From Scatophagus argus (lineage: Eukaryota; Chordata; Actinopteri; Scatophagidae): a stretch of DNA of 64,000 nt. Position 1 is the first letter of the stretch. Each line of letters opens with the position of its first letter. The notes beneath the pieces were generated by a model. The model saw nothing but the letters and a program-made list of their open reading frames with translations. It was not told the DNA's origin and searched no databases. The position numbers were made by a program, and so were the translations under genes. Below, piece by piece: positions 25,349 to 38,235 of this stretch. Location of the stretch: contig NC_058495.1 of assembly GCF_020382885.2 (NCBI RefSeq), positions 21,806,127 through 21,870,126 on the forward strand. The letters are read 5' to 3'.

Positions 25349-25870
25349 CATCGACAGAAATGGGCCATGGTTTTTGCCTCTTACAAAGACTCCCACATTA
25401 TTGTAATTGTATTGTAATTTTTAAAAAGGATTTGTGTTAGATATGGATTAATGTGTTGGTGGAGCACATTCTTTACCTGCATTTTGTCTGTAAATTTCAG
25501 AAAACAGATGGCCTCTACTCCAATAAAGTCAATACCATTTTGTTAGTGGGTGATTATTTTTTGCTGGATAATGATAAATGATAAAAAAGTCATTTGAAGA
25601 AGGTTAAGTAAGACTTTCTTTGATAACATTACAGAATTCAATAAAGCAATTGTGTAAGATAAAGTAATATCAGGCAGAGATTGAATGTGAGATCTAGAAA
25701 GAAAATCCTTTCATAATCAAAGGGAAAGTAACTTCTGTCTCTGTTTTTGCAGATCATAGTCCTTTACTATGTTGCTGTTCTAGCATAACTGGTTCATCGT
25801 TGTTTGACACCAGAAATTAATTCTGTATTTTTTGTTTTGCTTAAAATTCCATTGAATGTGTGTTTGTGAG

Positions 25871-25900
25871 AATATTCACAGGCTTAATATTCACAGGCTT
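25871..25900. repeat. Perfect 15-bp tandem duplication
   Basis: The unit aatattcacaggctt plus one base occurs twice without mismatch, probably through replication slippage. Confidence 0.9.
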
Positions 25901-28900
25901 AATGTGTGTTTGTTTTCAAAGAAAGGTGGACAGGACAAAGAAGGATGTGGTGGTAATGGTGGATGGGGGTATTAGAAACAGCATCCGTCTACACAATGTG
26001 TACCTCATGCAGGCTCACAACCACTGAGCCGTTGGAAGCTAAGTAAGAAAATAGCCATAGTATATCCTACATGGGGTATCACACATGTGACAGGCAGGTT
26101 GCACAGCGGGGTTGTTCAGGCACTTTAATCGAACCACAGAACAAACCCAATGCGAAGCTTGTACGACTGGGTGGTCGACATGAGAGAACAGCCACTTAGC
26201 ACTACATGTCTTCTGAAGCCAATGACCAGGAATGATGGCTTTAGACTTTAATCACCGCTGTAGTGAAGGTCCAGTTCGTCCAAAGTGTTTGGGTTTTTTT
26301 TTGTTGTTTTTTTTGTAAAACTCACTGATGTACATTTATTGACTGTTACCTTACACCTGCTGACCCTCTTCACTGCAATCAGCGAACAACTCATGTGCAT
26401 TCCAAGAAATCAGTCTTATTTTCTTTTCACTCCTTAATAAAGGAAAAGTTTTTCTCCTTCTGGGCTAACTGGGTTGCAGTTACTGTAATGAAGATGCATG
26501 GTAAGTAATTCCAGGACTTTGATTTGGGGGGAGACTGGGATTTGCTGTGTCCTGTGTGTGTGTTTACGTTTAGGGTACAAAAAACACTTTGGGTTGGGGG
26601 AAGATTGTGGCTTTGGTTAAATACTGAAAAAGTACGAAAAACATACTGCCCTGGGAAAGCAGCATCACATTTCTTTCAAAATATATTTCATGTCGCAAAA
26701 TAGTAGCATATAAACATATTTCTTAGGGGACAGAGTTGACTTGCCATCAAGCATCAGTATTGCTCTGCCAGTTTCGACATATGATGTTTAAAAACAAATA
26801 GCTGAGTGCCCTTTCATTTTCTGCTCTAATTTTGCAAAGCAATCCGACTGGGAAATTGTGCTGCAGAAAACTGAAACTCCTTTAGAGGCAAGAATTCTTG
26901 ACACATGCAGTAGTGCCCAGTGGAGCCTGATCAAACACAGCTGAAGACCACAGGAGCATGAAGAAATGTCTTATATAAGGACAAGTAAGAGATTCTCAAC
27001 ATTTTATTTTATCTGAAGCCTCACAGAAAGACCTTTTGAAATACAAAATACCCCATTCAGGCAAAAGGTGGTTAAGATGAATTACTGTACTTTTCATATG
27101 CATGCAAGAGGCTGTGGGTTTCCTGTCTGCAAACACTAATATGTTTGCTCAGAGCAGTTAGTACGATTGCTAGAAATAACCAGGAGCTGTTTTCTTCTGT
27201 CTAGTGCAGCATTTCAGGTTCCCGACTTTAGTGTTTTTGTTTGATACAGGTAGATGCTTTCTTTAACAAAATTAAAACCTTGCATGAAATAGATCCATGC
27301 ATCCTGTCTTGATGAGTGTGACCTGGCCCATTTTAACACTCAGCAGGCCTTACTGACAATAAATGGGATAATGGTGTTTTTGTTCCACGGCCTCTACCAT
27401 CCATCAAGATTGTGTCTTTTATTGACTTTCAGACGGTATTCTGCAAGACTACTCACGGGCACAAAATTGCTGGCTCGAAAGCAAACTGCTGGTTTGAAAA
27501 GCTGTCCATCGATTTCCTCAGATTTACTGAGTTTGGCGAGTTTCCATGCTTCCAAGGTTTATCTGAACCAGGCAGGCACAGAACGTGACGACAGCTTCAT
27601 TAGTGAAGCCGACTCCTTTCAGATTAATCTGTGCCTTGAATTATTCATAGTAGGTTATTTACAGTTGTAGAGGTGAAAAATTAAGACTTAGGACAATGTG
27701 GAAAGCATCGCTCTTCACTCCAAAGTACTGGTAAATGCTGTGCATGGTAAAAACCTTTCTTTAAGAGTCAAGTAGTGATTTTCAAGAAGTCACATAAGCC
27801 AAGTTAACCAGTTTATATTCCCCTCCCTAAACATGACCCTTTCAGAGACTGTCCTTATTGAAGGAGACACACATTCACCCCCTGTGGGTTCAGCACGAGA
27901 TGTTGTCAATAAGGGATGTTGTTAGTTATCAAGCATGAACAACCTAAAGGTTACATAGTATGTTTTCATTAGATTCTGCTTCGCTGATTTTTTTTGTACT
28001 AACCTTTAGGTCAACACATCCTGAAATTTCCTGTCATTGCCTAGCAACACTGTGCCATAGGCGTTAGGACAATATGTCAGCATGTGTTCAGGTCTATCAC
28101 ATGTCACAAGTATGGCTTAGAGCAAGACCGACTTACCAACTGACACTTCCATCTGTAAAGCACCACCGCTAGCATCGCTATGAAAAAACAAAAATTTAAA
28201 ATCAATAACAGTGAGCCTGCAAAGAAGGAAATACGGGGGTTACCGGGTTAGTAGGGATTCCTAATTCTCTGCCTGCCTCCCGATACTGTGTTCAGAACTG
28301 AAAAGCCAACCACCCATAATAGCACGCAAAAAAGGAATATAAACCCACAGTCACCCGGGCTGCTTTCCGTCTAGCTAACGATCTCCTTGCTTCTCTCAGG
28401 AGAGCAATGAAAGACAGGGCTGCAAGGAGAATTTACTGAATGGCAAGTGCACACGTCTATAGGCCTCCATTTCTCTGCAATTTCCTTCCACACGTCGTGA
28501 CATAGGGGAAAATAGCATTGTGCTCGCATTGTCCCTTGTAAAAGCGGATGATCTCATGTGCACAATGAACCACTATAGGAGCAGCTAATTGTTGAACATG
28601 TACCAAGCAGGATTTCACTTTATACAACAATGAATTACCTTCTACAGCCAAAGCCTTCTGTATGAAATAGGCTGGTTACCTTATCAAAGTGTGAGCACAT
28701 AATTACTGACCTTTAAAAGGGCAGTCATAATTAACTTAGTTATCATCTCAGCTAAAAGAAAGCGTAACCTTTACAGGGCTGTATTGAAATCTGAGGTGAA
28801 AATACACATGTTGGTAAGGATGTCCCATGATGTGAAGACATGTACTTAAATTTGGTAAATTCGTTTTAGATAATTTGCTTGTTATGGATTTCACATACTG

Positions 28901-30035
28901 TGGCTGAAGTTGGCTTGAGTCACGCCAACAACCAAAATGCTATAAACGCTCTAAATCTACAGTAGAGTGCGATCCTTTTCAGCTTTAAGACATAAACAAT
29001 GATAGATTCAGTAGCTGAGATGATATACACTCTCACTTTACTTACTTCACTTTGAAAGAAAAATGTGTGAGGAAGAACAGAAAAGAAGCATCTTAGTAAA
29101 TGTGTTTACAATATTCACTGATGATTATTGCTTTATTATTTATTTTATTATTGATGATTATACTCGCATTCAGTAATTTGAAAACAAAAAAAACCCCTAA
29201 CTGTTATATTTGCAGTCGATGCTTTGACAATACAGCCTAATAATTACCACATATAATTACACATTGACACAGTGAGCAAAAAACTTTTACTCTGAACATA
29301 ATTTTAAACACTGCCTGGTTGTGACATATTTACATGCAGTTATGCTGTTTCAAAGCAAACACTGCACATCAGATCTATTTTTCTTTCAGCAGCATTTTCA
29401 GCAAGATAAAAATGAAGCTCAGGGGGAAACTGTTTACTACTCGTCTTTTAGAGGTTGTGACAATAAGAATTTGAACGACAAATTTCAAATCAGGCAACAC
29501 GAGCCGTGTGCTGCTTCTTTTCATTTGGGAGTGATGAGTGAATGGGGTACAAAGGCGTCCTCTGTAGGTAACAAACACATCACATCTGTTTTTTAGATGA
29601 AGCAAGTATAAACAGAATCAGGGATCACTGTACTCGCTGGAAAGAGAGAATTTGGATTTCTTAAAGATAGTTTGGCCTTGAGTGGGTGGGAATAGTTAAT
29701 GTCATTTCAAACTGCAAGTGTCATTTGACGTTTTTCAGTCACTTCTTCTGAGAGAACTGTGCGAAGTAGAGAAAAAACATTTTATCACCTTGCAGTTGTA
29801 AACCTTCACTCACAAGTCAAGTCGCAGTATTCATGTCTGTCTGGACTCATGAAGTGACAGATGCAGAACTTTGTTTAAAGATGCAATGACACAAAGTTCA
29901 GTGTTCTAATAATAAAAAGTTCTTAGAAAATCACAAGTTATTTCATGATCCTCTGCTTTGAGTTTCCATGCTAAAAAAAACACAACGAGTCAGTTGTCTG
30001 ATTCCCCGCACATCTCTGCTTAACATTTAATACAC

Positions 30036-30057
30036 AGGATAGAGTCAGGATAGAGTC
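30036..30057. repeat. Perfect 11-bp tandem duplication
   Basis: The unit aggatagagtc occurs twice in direct succession (30036-30046 and 30047-30057) without mismatch. Confidence 0.9.
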
Positions 30058-32109
30058 TTTTGACATTTTGAAATGAATGACATGAATGCATGTATGACAT
30101 GTATGCCTTCAGTCATGATGAATGTGTTAGAAAACTAGAGACTCATTTATGTATTCAAAAAAAGGAAACAAATGATTCATCCCATTCATAACTGATCTAC
30201 AGGCTGAAACCATACTATTCTCTCTGGCTTGATGGAATTGATAATCTTTTAACGACTGCGTTATTGCATTATTTAGATGCTGACCTCATGCACTTAACTG
30301 GTATCTTTGATAGGCTACCTGGGGCATTTCTTCATCTAAGTATCGCCACTGTGGATCTTCTTATCTAACATTTTATGCATCTCTAGTACTTGTCCGGCTT
30401 TCAATCATCTGTACTCTGTTAGAACATCACCCACCAGGGGTATGCATATAGATGAATCACTGCGGGCTTGGGAGTTGTTTTTCCCTTTTCTGTGACTACA
30501 TAAATCTACATGTTACCATGAGGTAATTAGAGCTAATTAAATATGTTTTAAGTCCTGCTATATTGATATAGCATATATGATTTGATATATTGATATATGT
30601 TTTATATTGCAGCTTATCAGAAAACCAGAATATATTTTTCATAGTTTTGTATAGAAAATTAATTGCAGAACTTATGTAATAGTATTTCAAACCAGACTGC
30701 AACTGAAACAGTACTCTTTCCTTCAACCACAGTTGGTGTGTGAAGGTAATGGAGATGTCACCCCAAGACATCTTCCAGCAGTTATGGCCTGCCATGGATA
30801 AAAGCCCAGAGTGCTGCGTACTTTAGCCTGCACTGCTGCTTGGATAAACAGGTCTAACAATGTGCGATATACAATAAACAATGACCTGTGGAACTATTTT
30901 CCCCTCTCTCGTATGCAGGGGGAGGGAATTTTCTCTGGTAGCCATGCCAACCGCATACATCCAGGTATGTGCCTTTGCAAGCAAATGACATGCAACAGTA
31001 AACAGCATAATTCCAAGGGACACCAGCATATTGCTGTATGTCACACACCCATCAGTGCCATCATTTTGCATAATATTAGTTAAGTGAAGAACCAACCTGA
31101 AGTTCAGCAGTGAACGGCACTTATATTAGTCACCTGAAACATTAAATGCATAAGGTTTGATGTTTGGATTGGCTCCTCGCAAGCACTCGATCACTCAATC
31201 GCTGATGAACCTGTGCTCCGCAAGGCACAGGTGTTCATTAATATGCTGCAGGTATTTCAGTCGAGCTTCAGCTCATGTTTGAATTGTGTGTACCGCTTCC
31301 TCCCTCGTGAAGTTTTGTTGGACTTGTGTGCCAGATGGTGCCTTGAGCAGATGAAGCACTCTATTTACCTGTTCACCAGTTTGTCTGTGTATTCAGTGCA
31401 GTCAGTGTCGCCCCGCAGTGTCGCCTGCAGAGGAATGCTCAGTCTCGATCCTTGATACGATAAAGGATAGGATATTCTGTTCCATTTTTTTTTCTCACTG
31501 TTATAAAAGAAAGTCAAAAAATCTGTGTCAACATCAGCATAACAAATATCACTTTTAGGTTATCACAGAGTCAACAACAAGTGCAAGTGCATGTTAGTTG
31601 GCCTACTTTTCTTTATTCATGGATTTTCAAGATCCTGACCTGAGATGTGTGCATCACAATGAGATTAATAAGCACACTAAAATAATTACACACAGATAAA
31701 ATTATGAAACCTACCATAAATATTATTAAAAACACCAGCAAAAAGAACTTTAAAGAGGAGTGAGTGTCTCCGACTTTGCACCTCAGGAGGGGCTTACTGA
31801 AAGCCATTCCCTGGTTCCAGCATGAGGACCATTTCAACCTCATCTACAGCCTGATTTTATGATTGTTCACTTTTCTATTGTTCTTTCCCTGAAAACTATC
31901 TCTGACCCACATCAGCATCTGACCTACAGCTTACTGTAGCTAGCATTCTCTCTCCTCCTCTCTATCACCACGCATGCAGACCACGTCAGTATCAAAGGCG
32001 CGCAAAATTAAATTTGTGTTTCTCACACAACTTTTTATTAATTTATTTTTTGTTTGTTTTGTTTTTATTGAGTGACCAAACAACAGGCAAGTTAGAGGCG
32101 CTGGAAGCA

Positions 32110-32570
32110 AAGGCAACCCGATCTCTGTTAAGTTATTGAAGACATTTCACCTCTCATCCGAAAGGCTTCTTCAGTTTTAAAACTTCAAACTAGAGGTATT
32201 TAACATCGAGCACGGTTGTCCCCTTGGGGGTCTTGAGGGTCGTTGACACTTCATACCATCATGTGAGTTGTTAGAATCACACGAGGGATGTGTGAATGGT
32301 GGTTTAACTGTCTGGGGAGGGATCCCAAAGCTACACTACAGATGGCTGAAAGTTGTTGTTTTAAGCCACCACATCTGTTCAAAGATGGCTGTTCTATACA
32401 GCCGAGTCTTGTCCTGATGAGCTGACTCTCCTGTGCTGTGCCCTGCATCTGTGGAGTGGTTGTTTCGTTTCCCCTGTGCAAGGGTCCGAGCACTCCTCAC
32501 TGCACTTTACAGCATGCGCCACGTTGCTTAGTTTGAAGAAGCCTTGGGGGGGGAGCTTCTTCAAACTAGC
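32110..32570 (-). mobile_element. Penelope-like retroelement fragment with GIY-YIG endonuclease remnant
   Basis: On the minus strand one frame (about 32,510-32,395) reads NVAHAVKCSEECSDPCTGETKQPL and then QHRRVSSSGQDSAV. This matches the GIY-YIG endonuclease region of Penelope-like elements, with the usual YIGET degraded to PCTGET. A second frame (about 32,400-32,290) continues with EQPSLNRCGGLKQQLSA and SLPRQLNHHSH, the C-terminal end of the same domain, so a frameshift lies between them. Downstream at 32,140-32,180 is the 3' stretch containing cctctcatccgaaaggcttc. Reverse transcriptase is absent and the copy is inactive. The quoted residues are what the sequence encodes; the family assignment rests on remembered motifs. 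Confidence 0.7.
32529..32568. repeat. Perfect 14-bp inverted repeat beside the Penelope-like fragment
   Basis: The arms tagtttgaagaagc (32529-32542) and gcttcttcaaacta (32555-32568) are exact reverse complements around a 12-nt G-rich loop. A partial copy of the same arm sequence (ggcttcttcagtt) occurs in the element's 3' part near 32,164. The hairpin probably reflects rearranged ends of the element. Confidence 0.85.
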
Positions 32571-35500
32571 AAATGCACGTGTGAAGGCTTCCATAGTCAT
32601 GACAGCGGTGTGTGAGTGAATTACAATTTGAAAACGTAGGATTGCATAATAAGAAAAAGATTGCATAAGAAAAAAAGTCCAATACTTGTGTAACTTTAAC
32701 AAAAACAAAATAAATGGAGCTCATATGTGAGTGAAATGAAAACAGAGTGTGAATTCAATGTAAGAAAAGTAGTCTGCTATTAGCAGAGGATGTTCGGGTA
32801 GGTAGATGAAAAGGATACGTGAATGACATTTGGAATTCAACACAGCATTCGTCTAATTGATATGCCATACGACAGATCTGGTTCTCCCTAAGTCTACAAC
32901 ACTCGAGCGCGGTTCAACATCTCCATGCTGTCCTTGTATTGATCACTTATTTTCTCTCTTGTTCTGCCAAGATCAGCATCAATAATGCCTCATTCTAACA
33001 CACTAACATTAGACAGTGTCGACAGATGACAAACATTTCTTTACTGCAGTAACAGATTTGCAACAGAAGCTTTCCCTTTTGTTTTAAACTTGTCATAGGC
33101 GATTTAGCTTATGCGACTACTGTGCTACACCACTGATGATTTAGCATGACTGTCTGTCTTGTTTGTTATGTCTTTTATATTTATTGTTATATTAGATCTG
33201 CTTCTGTCATGGGATCTTAATTACATCCACTTTGACACATTTGGGAACCAGTAAAACATAATAAATCACAACACTGTAACTTCCCGCACCTTCTCTCAAA
33301 CCTTCCATCAATCCATCCATGTTCTTCTTCTTCTCATAGCCACTGCAACCCTCATCTTGGCCTAATAGCAGCTCTGATGAATGGACACATCCCTCAGGCC
33401 CAGGAGATAATAAGGAGTCAGACCTATTCCTGGGATAAGCAGCCTTCACGAGCTCATAGCCCTGTTTCATTTTAATTAAGATGAGGTCAGAAGCATGAAT
33501 TATACAGTGCTTTATTCATCTTTTTAAACTTTCATGGGAAACTCACGTGCAAAAACGACTCAGTGAAGCATCTGGACCACAGCAGCTTTTGTGTGTGAGT
33601 GTGTGTGTGTGTGTTTTTTTCTGCTCTTGCTGACCGTGTGTCTTTGGTATAAATAATCCAATCCAATCATCCTCCATATAAAATATACATTATAACTGGG
33701 AAACATGGACACATGTTTCAGAGCATCTCAGTGCACATCTGTTAAATTATTTGTGGCCTGCTAATGAATGTATTCTGGACGTGACATGATTGGCATGTGC
33801 TCCACATGTGTCTGTTTTGTTTACTGACTCATAACATGGGACAAAAAAGAAGGTGAAAGGGGGTTCAGAGTGAGTGGCAGTGTGGTCGTTCACCTTGACA
33901 AAACAAGCTTTCAGTAATGCAGTTAAGATGCAGTTCAAATGCACAGCACACATGGCACTTAGGTTTAACAATTCGGCACTGTATACAGCTTCAGAATACG
34001 GGACATGACATATGTGCACACACACACACAAAAAATACCCCTTTCAAACATTTTTATAAAATAAGATTGATAATGTCAGATGTGGAAAAGTATGATGTTA
34101 TGTAAGAATAATTTCTGGTTCATATCCCATGTTTTTCTGTCAAAGTTTTTTCCATTAAATGTGAAGAGCCACTTTCTCAGTCAAGAAAAATGGAAAGAAA
34201 ATATCAAGCAAGTAAAGCAATTTCATACACGTCTAAGTGACAGACAGGATTTGCATAGAATAAACGGAATAATTTACTTCATACTTTTATCTTTTCAGTG
34301 TGCATTGTATAAATTGGTGTCTGCTAATTTGGAAATCAGTGAACATTTCTAAGCTCGACAGCAGCATCCTCATTTCCATCTACACTAATGAAAAACATTT
34401 TTCCTGATGTATGCGAGAAATGAGAAAGTGGTAGTGGTTCTGACAGGAGAACCAGCATGCAATATAAATCGCCTCTTTTGTGAAGAGCAATTTCATGCAT
34501 TCAAAACACTGAATGTCAAGAGGAGCCATTTTGACTTTGAACATGCATCATCGGAAAGGCTCCGTAAACCACTTTTTGACCACACAAGTGTGAGGTATGT
34601 TCAATCACAAACACAAATTTTAACAAGTTTGTGCTTAAAGTCAGAAAGAAATAAGTGTTTTCATGCGCCTAAAAGGCTTAAATCTTTCAGTTTGTCGAGT
34701 GTGGTTTTCTCCTGTGTGTGTATAATGAAAAGCAAAATATGACGACTTTATATTAAAGTGTAATTCATATCTATGCCCCATCTGATTGCAAAATTTCCAT
34801 CTTTTTTTTCCTACATTCCTACCTTTTTACTGACAAAGGTCCTCAGTGAGGACTTCATTGATACCCAACATGTGCAAAATATTTGCACACTAATTTGGGA
34901 ACATAATCTAAAACATAACCCCTTTATCTTGAAAATAGTTTTCTTTTCATGAATCCTCTTCTCTAAACGTGAATGTTGTTACTTGTGAATGAAGCCATCA
35001 CCTGTCGGCCACAACTCCCCCCCCTCGTTGACAAGCAGCTGAGGATGCTGTATTGATGGTTGTCGGTCGTTCTATTAGCGTTAAAGGTCAGAGTTGAGTT
35101 GCAGCCAGCTGCCAGACAGTCTCTGATGACGATAAAGGCTAAGCTCTCTTTGTAGGATATCTGGTGGATTTGTCTGAGTGGCTTGTTGAAAGCAACCCAG
35201 ATCCTCCATGTAGTGAAGTACATGCCATTCAATTTTACCTAAATATTAAAACTTTACCTTCTCATTTCTGACAGAATTACCGTATGCCAGGTTTTGCTCG
35301 TGTTTCTTACCAAACCTGGTTGAAGAAATTTTACAACTAACAAGACATTTCTAATTTACTGGTAAAAAAAAATACACTTGAAGAATATTTTTTCTTCCTG
35401 ACTGTGATTTGATGTTCCAATTTTCCAAATGGAAGATAGGGAAACTATCAGGCGACATATCCAGAAAAAACAAAGTTTAACTACAGACAAACATTCGCTT

Positions 35501-36299
35501 AAGAATCAAGAGTGCAAATTTCAGCTTAAAATCCAATAGACATTTTTCTCAACATGACAGGGCTGTTGGGAGGAAAGAAAATGGGCATGTGAAAATTTAC
35601 AACAGTTTATTTGGCAGCACCTTGAAGAACTTCCCTCCTTCGGGTTTGAGAGAAAAAGTTAACATGTTGACACTTTTATCAGTGAGAATCTTGCTGCAAG
35701 TCTGAATCTGAAGACACTTCAGATTTAACAAACACAGACCCATCTACTGTGTGAAAACTATTTTAACCAACATCTAACAGATATTGGTCATTCTCTTACA
35801 TATGATCATATATACAGATGGAAAAGCAGAATGAAGAATAACATTCAAAAGATTCATACATAAACTATTACATACTTACAAGATAAACCACATTTACATT
35901 TGAATGAAACACTTTCAGTTCACATAGTACATAGCTGAATTTAGAGAATTATTATCATTACAGAAGATCAGCTTTTACGTAAACATCTGACAACAAAGAT
36001 TACATGCAAATGGTGTTTCCATTTCATGATTCTTAACAATTAATATTTACAATACAACAAATTAACATTAACGATTAACAGAAAAAAGAAACATTGCGCT
36101 AAGCCACATTTTACGCCACCAGTACTTCAGCTGAAGCAGATTTAGTCCACAGAGTATCTGCTCTTTGCCTGGGTCAGTGGCAATTAAAGGACAAGGTAGG
36201 TCAGAGCTGGAGTATATTTTTGCCTCTTGACGGGTCCCACGCTGGCATAGCCTGACATTTGTCAGAACATTTGCCACATCTCACTGAGTATTGATGACT
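32571..36299. other. Non-coding region, including the possible receptor 3' UTR
   Basis: No gene is recognised. The frames at 34407-34742 (111 codons) and 33917-34352 lack known domains. A GT-rich run lies at about 33,590-33,614 and a CA run at about 34,016-34,030. On the minus strand an AATAAA (35606-35611) about 1.2 kb past the receptor stop codon could end its 3' UTR. Confidence 0.45.
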
Positions 36300-36645
36300 A
36301 AAAACCTAAGAGCCTACAGCCATGCTAGTGGTCCTGTGAGGTCGTATTTAGACACAGTGGTGCGTTGAGCTAAATGCTGTTTAGTTTAGTGTGTTTGCAT
36401 CCTAAAATTTGTACTTGTCAGTAAACATGACTGCGGTTGATCGGAATGTCATTAGTTTTCCAGGCATTGCACAAATTAAAATTTCGCCTGATGACGACAC
36501 TAGAGAAAAAGTTAAAGGGATTACCAAAGTCAGTAGAATTTAGCCACTGGGGTGCATAAATGTCTGACCCGAAATTCATGGCAATCCACCCAGTAACGAT
36601 CAAAACAGCTATTCACTCAAAATCACAATCAACAGGCCGCCATCT
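36300..36645 (+). repeat. Diverged copy of a fish interspersed repeat (copy 2)
   Basis: The ordered phrases 'acagccatgctagtggtcct', 'cagtggtgcgttgagctaaa', 'ggaatgtcattagttttcca', 'caaattaaaatttcgcctga', 'attaccaaagtcagtagaat' and 'gaaattcatggcaatcc' match a repeat I recall as frequent in percomorph fish. They parallel copy 1 at 7960-8145. It lies 160-500 bp downstream of the receptor stop codon, so it may be transcribed as part of the 3' UTR. Confidence 0.65.
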
Positions 36646-36801
36646 TAAAAATAACACCACGGAAAACATAAAAATAGTAACTTTATGGATACTATCATAC
36701 GTAATGCTTCACTGTCACATATATACAGTTACTACAGGGACTTGTAGTTCTGCTGTGATGTTTGTCCCCACAACTAAAGCAGGATTGAGGTGTTGATACT
36801 T

Positions 36802-38235
36802 TTATCTGCAGTCTGACAAGCTCTTGAGACTGATGTACAGGGAGCTGACCATGGTGGTCTCTTCCTGGATGGACCCCTTCAGATCAGGCTGATCCCCACA
36901 CATCAGGACCACCAGACTCTTGGGCAGATTACCGCTGAACAGCAGGTAGATGCAGGGGTTCACACAGCTGTTGAGACTGGCCAGCAGCATCAAGATGGTG
37001 AAGGTTGCAGCTGGAAGAAACATGATGAAGAAAAAGAGTGTGTCTTTGTGTTTTGATCACATTTTCAAGATTTTTGATCACATTCCAAGTTATGATTATA
37101 TTCTAATTCTGGATTGCCAGCAATTAAGCTCAGTTTGCCATGAATTTCATCTCCAGGAATGATTAATAACAACCTATGGGCTGACTTGATGTATTGAGCA
37201 ATCACTATCGAAATGAGTGAGTTTGAGACACCTCCAACCTGTATCACAAATTTGAATAAAAATCATTTAACTAACCAATAATCTAAAAGTTGCATTGTTT
37301 TGTCTCTAAAATGCAATGACGAGAAGTGTCCGTTTTTAGTATCTTGAGCTCCTGAACCCTTTTATCTTACTCTGAGTAGGCGCCTCATCGTCCCAGACAG
37401 ACCAGAGCTGCACGGTGAAGAAAGGCGCCCAGCAGATGATGTAGGCGAGCACGATGACCACGGTCATCTTCAGCGTCTTCACCCTCGCCTTGGACACCCC
37501 AGCCACGCTGCTGGCCCGGGAGGACAGCGACTTACTGACCACCTCCCCAACGTGGTGCGTCTTCATGTGAAAGTTAAGGTGCAGACTGCGGCAAATGCGC
37601 ACCTGACACACGATTACCATGAGGATGGGCAGCACGAATATTACCAGAGTCGTCCAGGTCACGTAGGCTTTTGGTCCCCACGGCTTGATGAACTGCGCCC
37701 AGCAGTCGAACACTCCGGGAGCGACCTCGACCCGAGAGAAGATAAAGATCTGCGGGAGGCTGCCGATGAGAGAGACGCACCATGCGGCGCACACCGGGCC
37801 GTTCCAGCGCGCCCTGCCCCTCTGGAAAGTCACCATGGGGTTGCAGATGGCTTGGTATCGGTCTATCGTCATCACTACTATCATATAAGTGGAGGCAAAC
37901 ATCCCGACCACCTGCAGGTACTTCACGGCGCGACACAATATGTCTGGACCGACGAATCTGTCGGTGATGTCCCACATGAGTTGGGGACAAACTTGGAAAA
38001 ATGTGACCACCAGATCGGCGACGCACAGGTGGAAAACGAAGACGCGCATCCTGGAGAGCTGCTTCCTCCGCTTCCACAGCACCAACAAGACCCCGAAGTT
38101 TAGGATTCCGGCAGTGACGAAGATGACGGACAGAAGAGCTATTTCCACCTGAGCCAGGCGCTCATCTCGCGGCTCATCTCTAGACAGAAAGCTCTCCAAA
38201 GTGATGTTGCTGCTGTTTACACTGAACCAAGCCAT
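36802..38235 (-). CDS. avpr2l: V2-type vasotocin/vasopressin receptor (class A GPCR)
   Basis: Exon 1 is 38235-37371 and exon 2 is 37010-36802, joined by a GT-AG intron between TM6 and TM7, where vertebrate vasopressin/oxytocin receptor genes are split. The protein has 357 residues. Visible features: N-glycosylation sites at N7 and N10; seven hydrophobic segments; ADLVV with D74 (2.50); the C101-C178 disulphide pair; DRYQAIC at 125-131; CWAP at 268-271; NPCIY at 306-310. The segments [15 protein letters not shown] and [23 protein letters not shown] are typical of V2-type receptors, which in the known members couple to Gs and cAMP and control water balance. Oddities: the usual GN pair of TM1 reads LN (L45-N46), and the tail has one cysteine (LMCGD) where mammalian V2 has two. 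Which teleost V2 branch (V2A, V2B or V2C) it belongs to is unresolved, so the symbol is provisional. The gene is tandem with trnt1, which lies upstream on the same strand. Confidence 0.93.

Larger units (their letters stand above)
25349..32109. other. Non-coding region, no gene recognised
   Basis: There are no convincing exons. A perfect 15-bp tandem duplication lies at 25871-25900 and an 11-bp one at 30036-30057. AT-rich stretches with short palindromes occur around 30,550-30,600. The block at about 27,360-27,660 has a balanced composition and an open frame of 99 codons, but the translation matches no family I know. Confidence 0.5.

Noticed and set aside
32400-32430. ctgatgag, resembling a hammerhead ribozyme core
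   Set aside because: Penelope-like elements can carry hammerheads, but the GAAA half of the core and the helices are missing, and the string lies in the endonuclease coding remnant.
34407-34742. Open frame of 111 codons on the plus strand
   Set aside because: No signal peptide, domain or splice context; it matches nothing recognised.
1-36000. tRNA genes or tRNA-derived SINE heads
   Set aside because: I looked for B-box-like strings (ggttcgaatcc and variants) and found none with a matching A box.
37552-38103. Open frames of 183 and 167 codons overlapping receptor exon 1
   Set aside because: They are shadows of the GC-rich receptor exon in other frames; the receptor frame carries all GPCR motifs.
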